A stretch of 64,000 nucleotides of DNA, taken from Pseudonocardiales bacterium (GTDB lineage: Bacteria > Actinomycetota > Actinomycetes > Mycobacteriales > Pseudonocardiaceae). Positions within the stretch are counted from its first letter, which is position 1. Each line of letters opens with the position of its first letter. Made by a program: the position numbers and the translations under genes. A model generated the notes under the pieces. The model searched no databases, was not told the origin of the DNA, and saw only the letters and a list, made by a program, of their open reading frames with translations. Positions 63,382-64,000 of the stretch are shown here, one piece after another. Location: NCBI GenBank assembly GCA_023252195.1, contig JAHEXI010000007.1, forward strand, positions 41,872-105,871, written 5' to 3'.

Positions 63382-64000
63382 CGGCCTGGGAGGTCACCGT
63401 CGACCTCGCGGTGGTCGGTACTGGCGTCGCCGGGTTGACCGCCGCCCTGCGCGCCGCCGAGCTCGGCCTGCGGGTGGTGGCCGTGACCAAGACCACGGTC
63501 GAGGACGGCAACACCCAGTGGGCGCAGGGCGGTATCGCGGTGGTGCTGCCCGGTGATCAATCGTCACCGCCCGGAGACAGCGTGGACGCGCACGTAGCGG
63601 ACACGCTCGCGGCCGGCGCCGGGCTCTGCGACGAGGCCGCCGTCCGGACGATCCTGGCTGCCGGCCCCGCCGCGGTCAGCGAGCTGAGGACGCACGGTGC
63701 CGTCTTCGACGGTGGTTGGACAGATGTGCACCGCACCAGGGAGGGCGGACATCGGGCCTACCGAGTGATCCACGCCGGTGGTGACGCCACCGGCGCCGAG
63801 ATAGAGCGGGCGCTGGCCAGTTCCGCTCGCAGTCAGCAGCTGGCGTTGCTGGAAGGGCAGTCGGTCAGTGAGGTGCTGCGCGACGATACCGGTCGAGTCG
63901 CCGGTTTGGCCCTGCTCGACGAGCTTGGTGCGGGAGTGTTGCGCGCTCGGGCCGTCTTGCTTGCCACCGGAGGCCTCGGCCAGCTCTACGCCGCCAGCAC
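63378..64000 (+). CDS. nadB: L-aspartate oxidase, N-terminal part, runs off the window
   Basis: GTG 63378 overlaps the nadA stop. The first 207 residues show the FAD dinucleotide-binding motif [32 protein letters not shown] (the substrate/flavin loop of NadB), [18 protein letters not shown] and [29 protein letters not shown] lies just before the edge. It oxidises aspartate to iminoaspartate for NadA. The remainder lies beyond 64,000. Confidence 0.95.
   Translation, partial: MTAWEVTVDLAVVGTGVAGLTAALRAAELGLRVVAVTKTTVEDGNTQWAQGGIAVVLPGDQSSPPGDSVDAHVADTLAAGAGLCDEAAVRTILAAGPAAVSELRTHGAVFDGGWTDVHRTREGGHRAYRVIHAGGDATGAEIERALASSARSQQLALLEGQSVSEVLRDDTGRVAGLALLDELGAGVLRARAVLLATGGLGQLYAAS

Noticed and set aside
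1-64000. CRISPR array or Cas genes
   Set aside because: The only tandem array (1-130) is a spacer-free 13-bp repeat, and no Cas-like protein is encoded.

Overview
The window is high-GC actinomycete chromosome. The gene order bioB, small Cys-rich partner, DUF2567 protein, then Nudix regulator, nadA, nadB at 59-64 kb matches the arrangement known in mycobacteria. Other actinobacterial markers are DUF397/DUF5753 genes, a MAB_1171c-type membrane protein, a Helicase_C_3 protein, GTG and TTG starts, and many 4-bp ATGA/GTGA gene overlaps. A Pseudonocardiaceae-like genome is my best guess, but no rRNA is present to prove it.

Layout. 1-5 kb is a scrap yard: an IS256-type transposase running off the left edge through a 13-bp tandem repeat, an ionotropic-glutamate-receptor-like channel gene, an IS6-family element with a frameshift, a frameshifted Imm-5-like gene, an SRPBCC protein and Tn3/IS6 debris. 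5.07-9.9 kb is bounded by two copies of a tRNA 3'-half sequence exactly 4,800 bp apart. It holds a broken tyrosine integrase, a RelE-like gene with an internal TGA, a DUF2252 protein, a cupin, an IS6 pseudogene, a GNAT enzyme and a regulator fragment, and looks like a decayed integrated element.

10-24 kb is mainly chromosomal. It has ilvD and a quinoprotein sugar dehydrogenase lipoprotein with a leaderless promoter. A redox-signalling operon follows (CoA-binding protein, response regulator fused to a thioredoxin-reductase-like flavoprotein, cyclic-nucleotide-domain histidine kinase), then a membrane protein, metH and an amidohydrolase. 24-32 kb is accessory: an EspR-like regulator facing a MAB_1171c / ImmA-IrrE pair, a 1.3-kb non-coding stretch, then a lower-GC island with an unknown 140-aa protein, a tandem-cupin protein, a TPR protein and an MFS exporter. 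A chimeric ORF (IS3 OrfA plus a RelE-like C-terminus) closes this part.

32.8-38.6 kb is a complete dipeptide/oligopeptide ABC operon on the minus strand. 39-48 kb carries a TreS-like GH13 enzyme, a class Ic aspartate aminotransferase, tandem group II intron remnants inside an IS256 fragment, argS, glgX and a DUF3761 lipoprotein. 48.6-55.2 kb carries a helicase-domain protein, an alternative-oxidase-like diiron protein, and a tightly packed folP-like / RibD_C / methyltransferase / HAD operon. 55.4-59 kb carries Fic, DUF397, a junction that truncates both a DUF5753 regulator and a UvrD-like helicase, and a MazEF pair. 59-64 kb is biotin and NAD synthesis, with a 50-bp perfect palindrome between convergent genes and a probable NrtR operator ahead of nadA.

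The most unusual items are the glutamate-receptor-like channel with a rearranged selectivity filter, the frame-rotating 13-bp repeat in the transposase, the tandem-cupin island, the redox two-component module, the folP-like operon and the 50-bp palindrome. All functional assignments come from motif recognition by eye. No database search was run.
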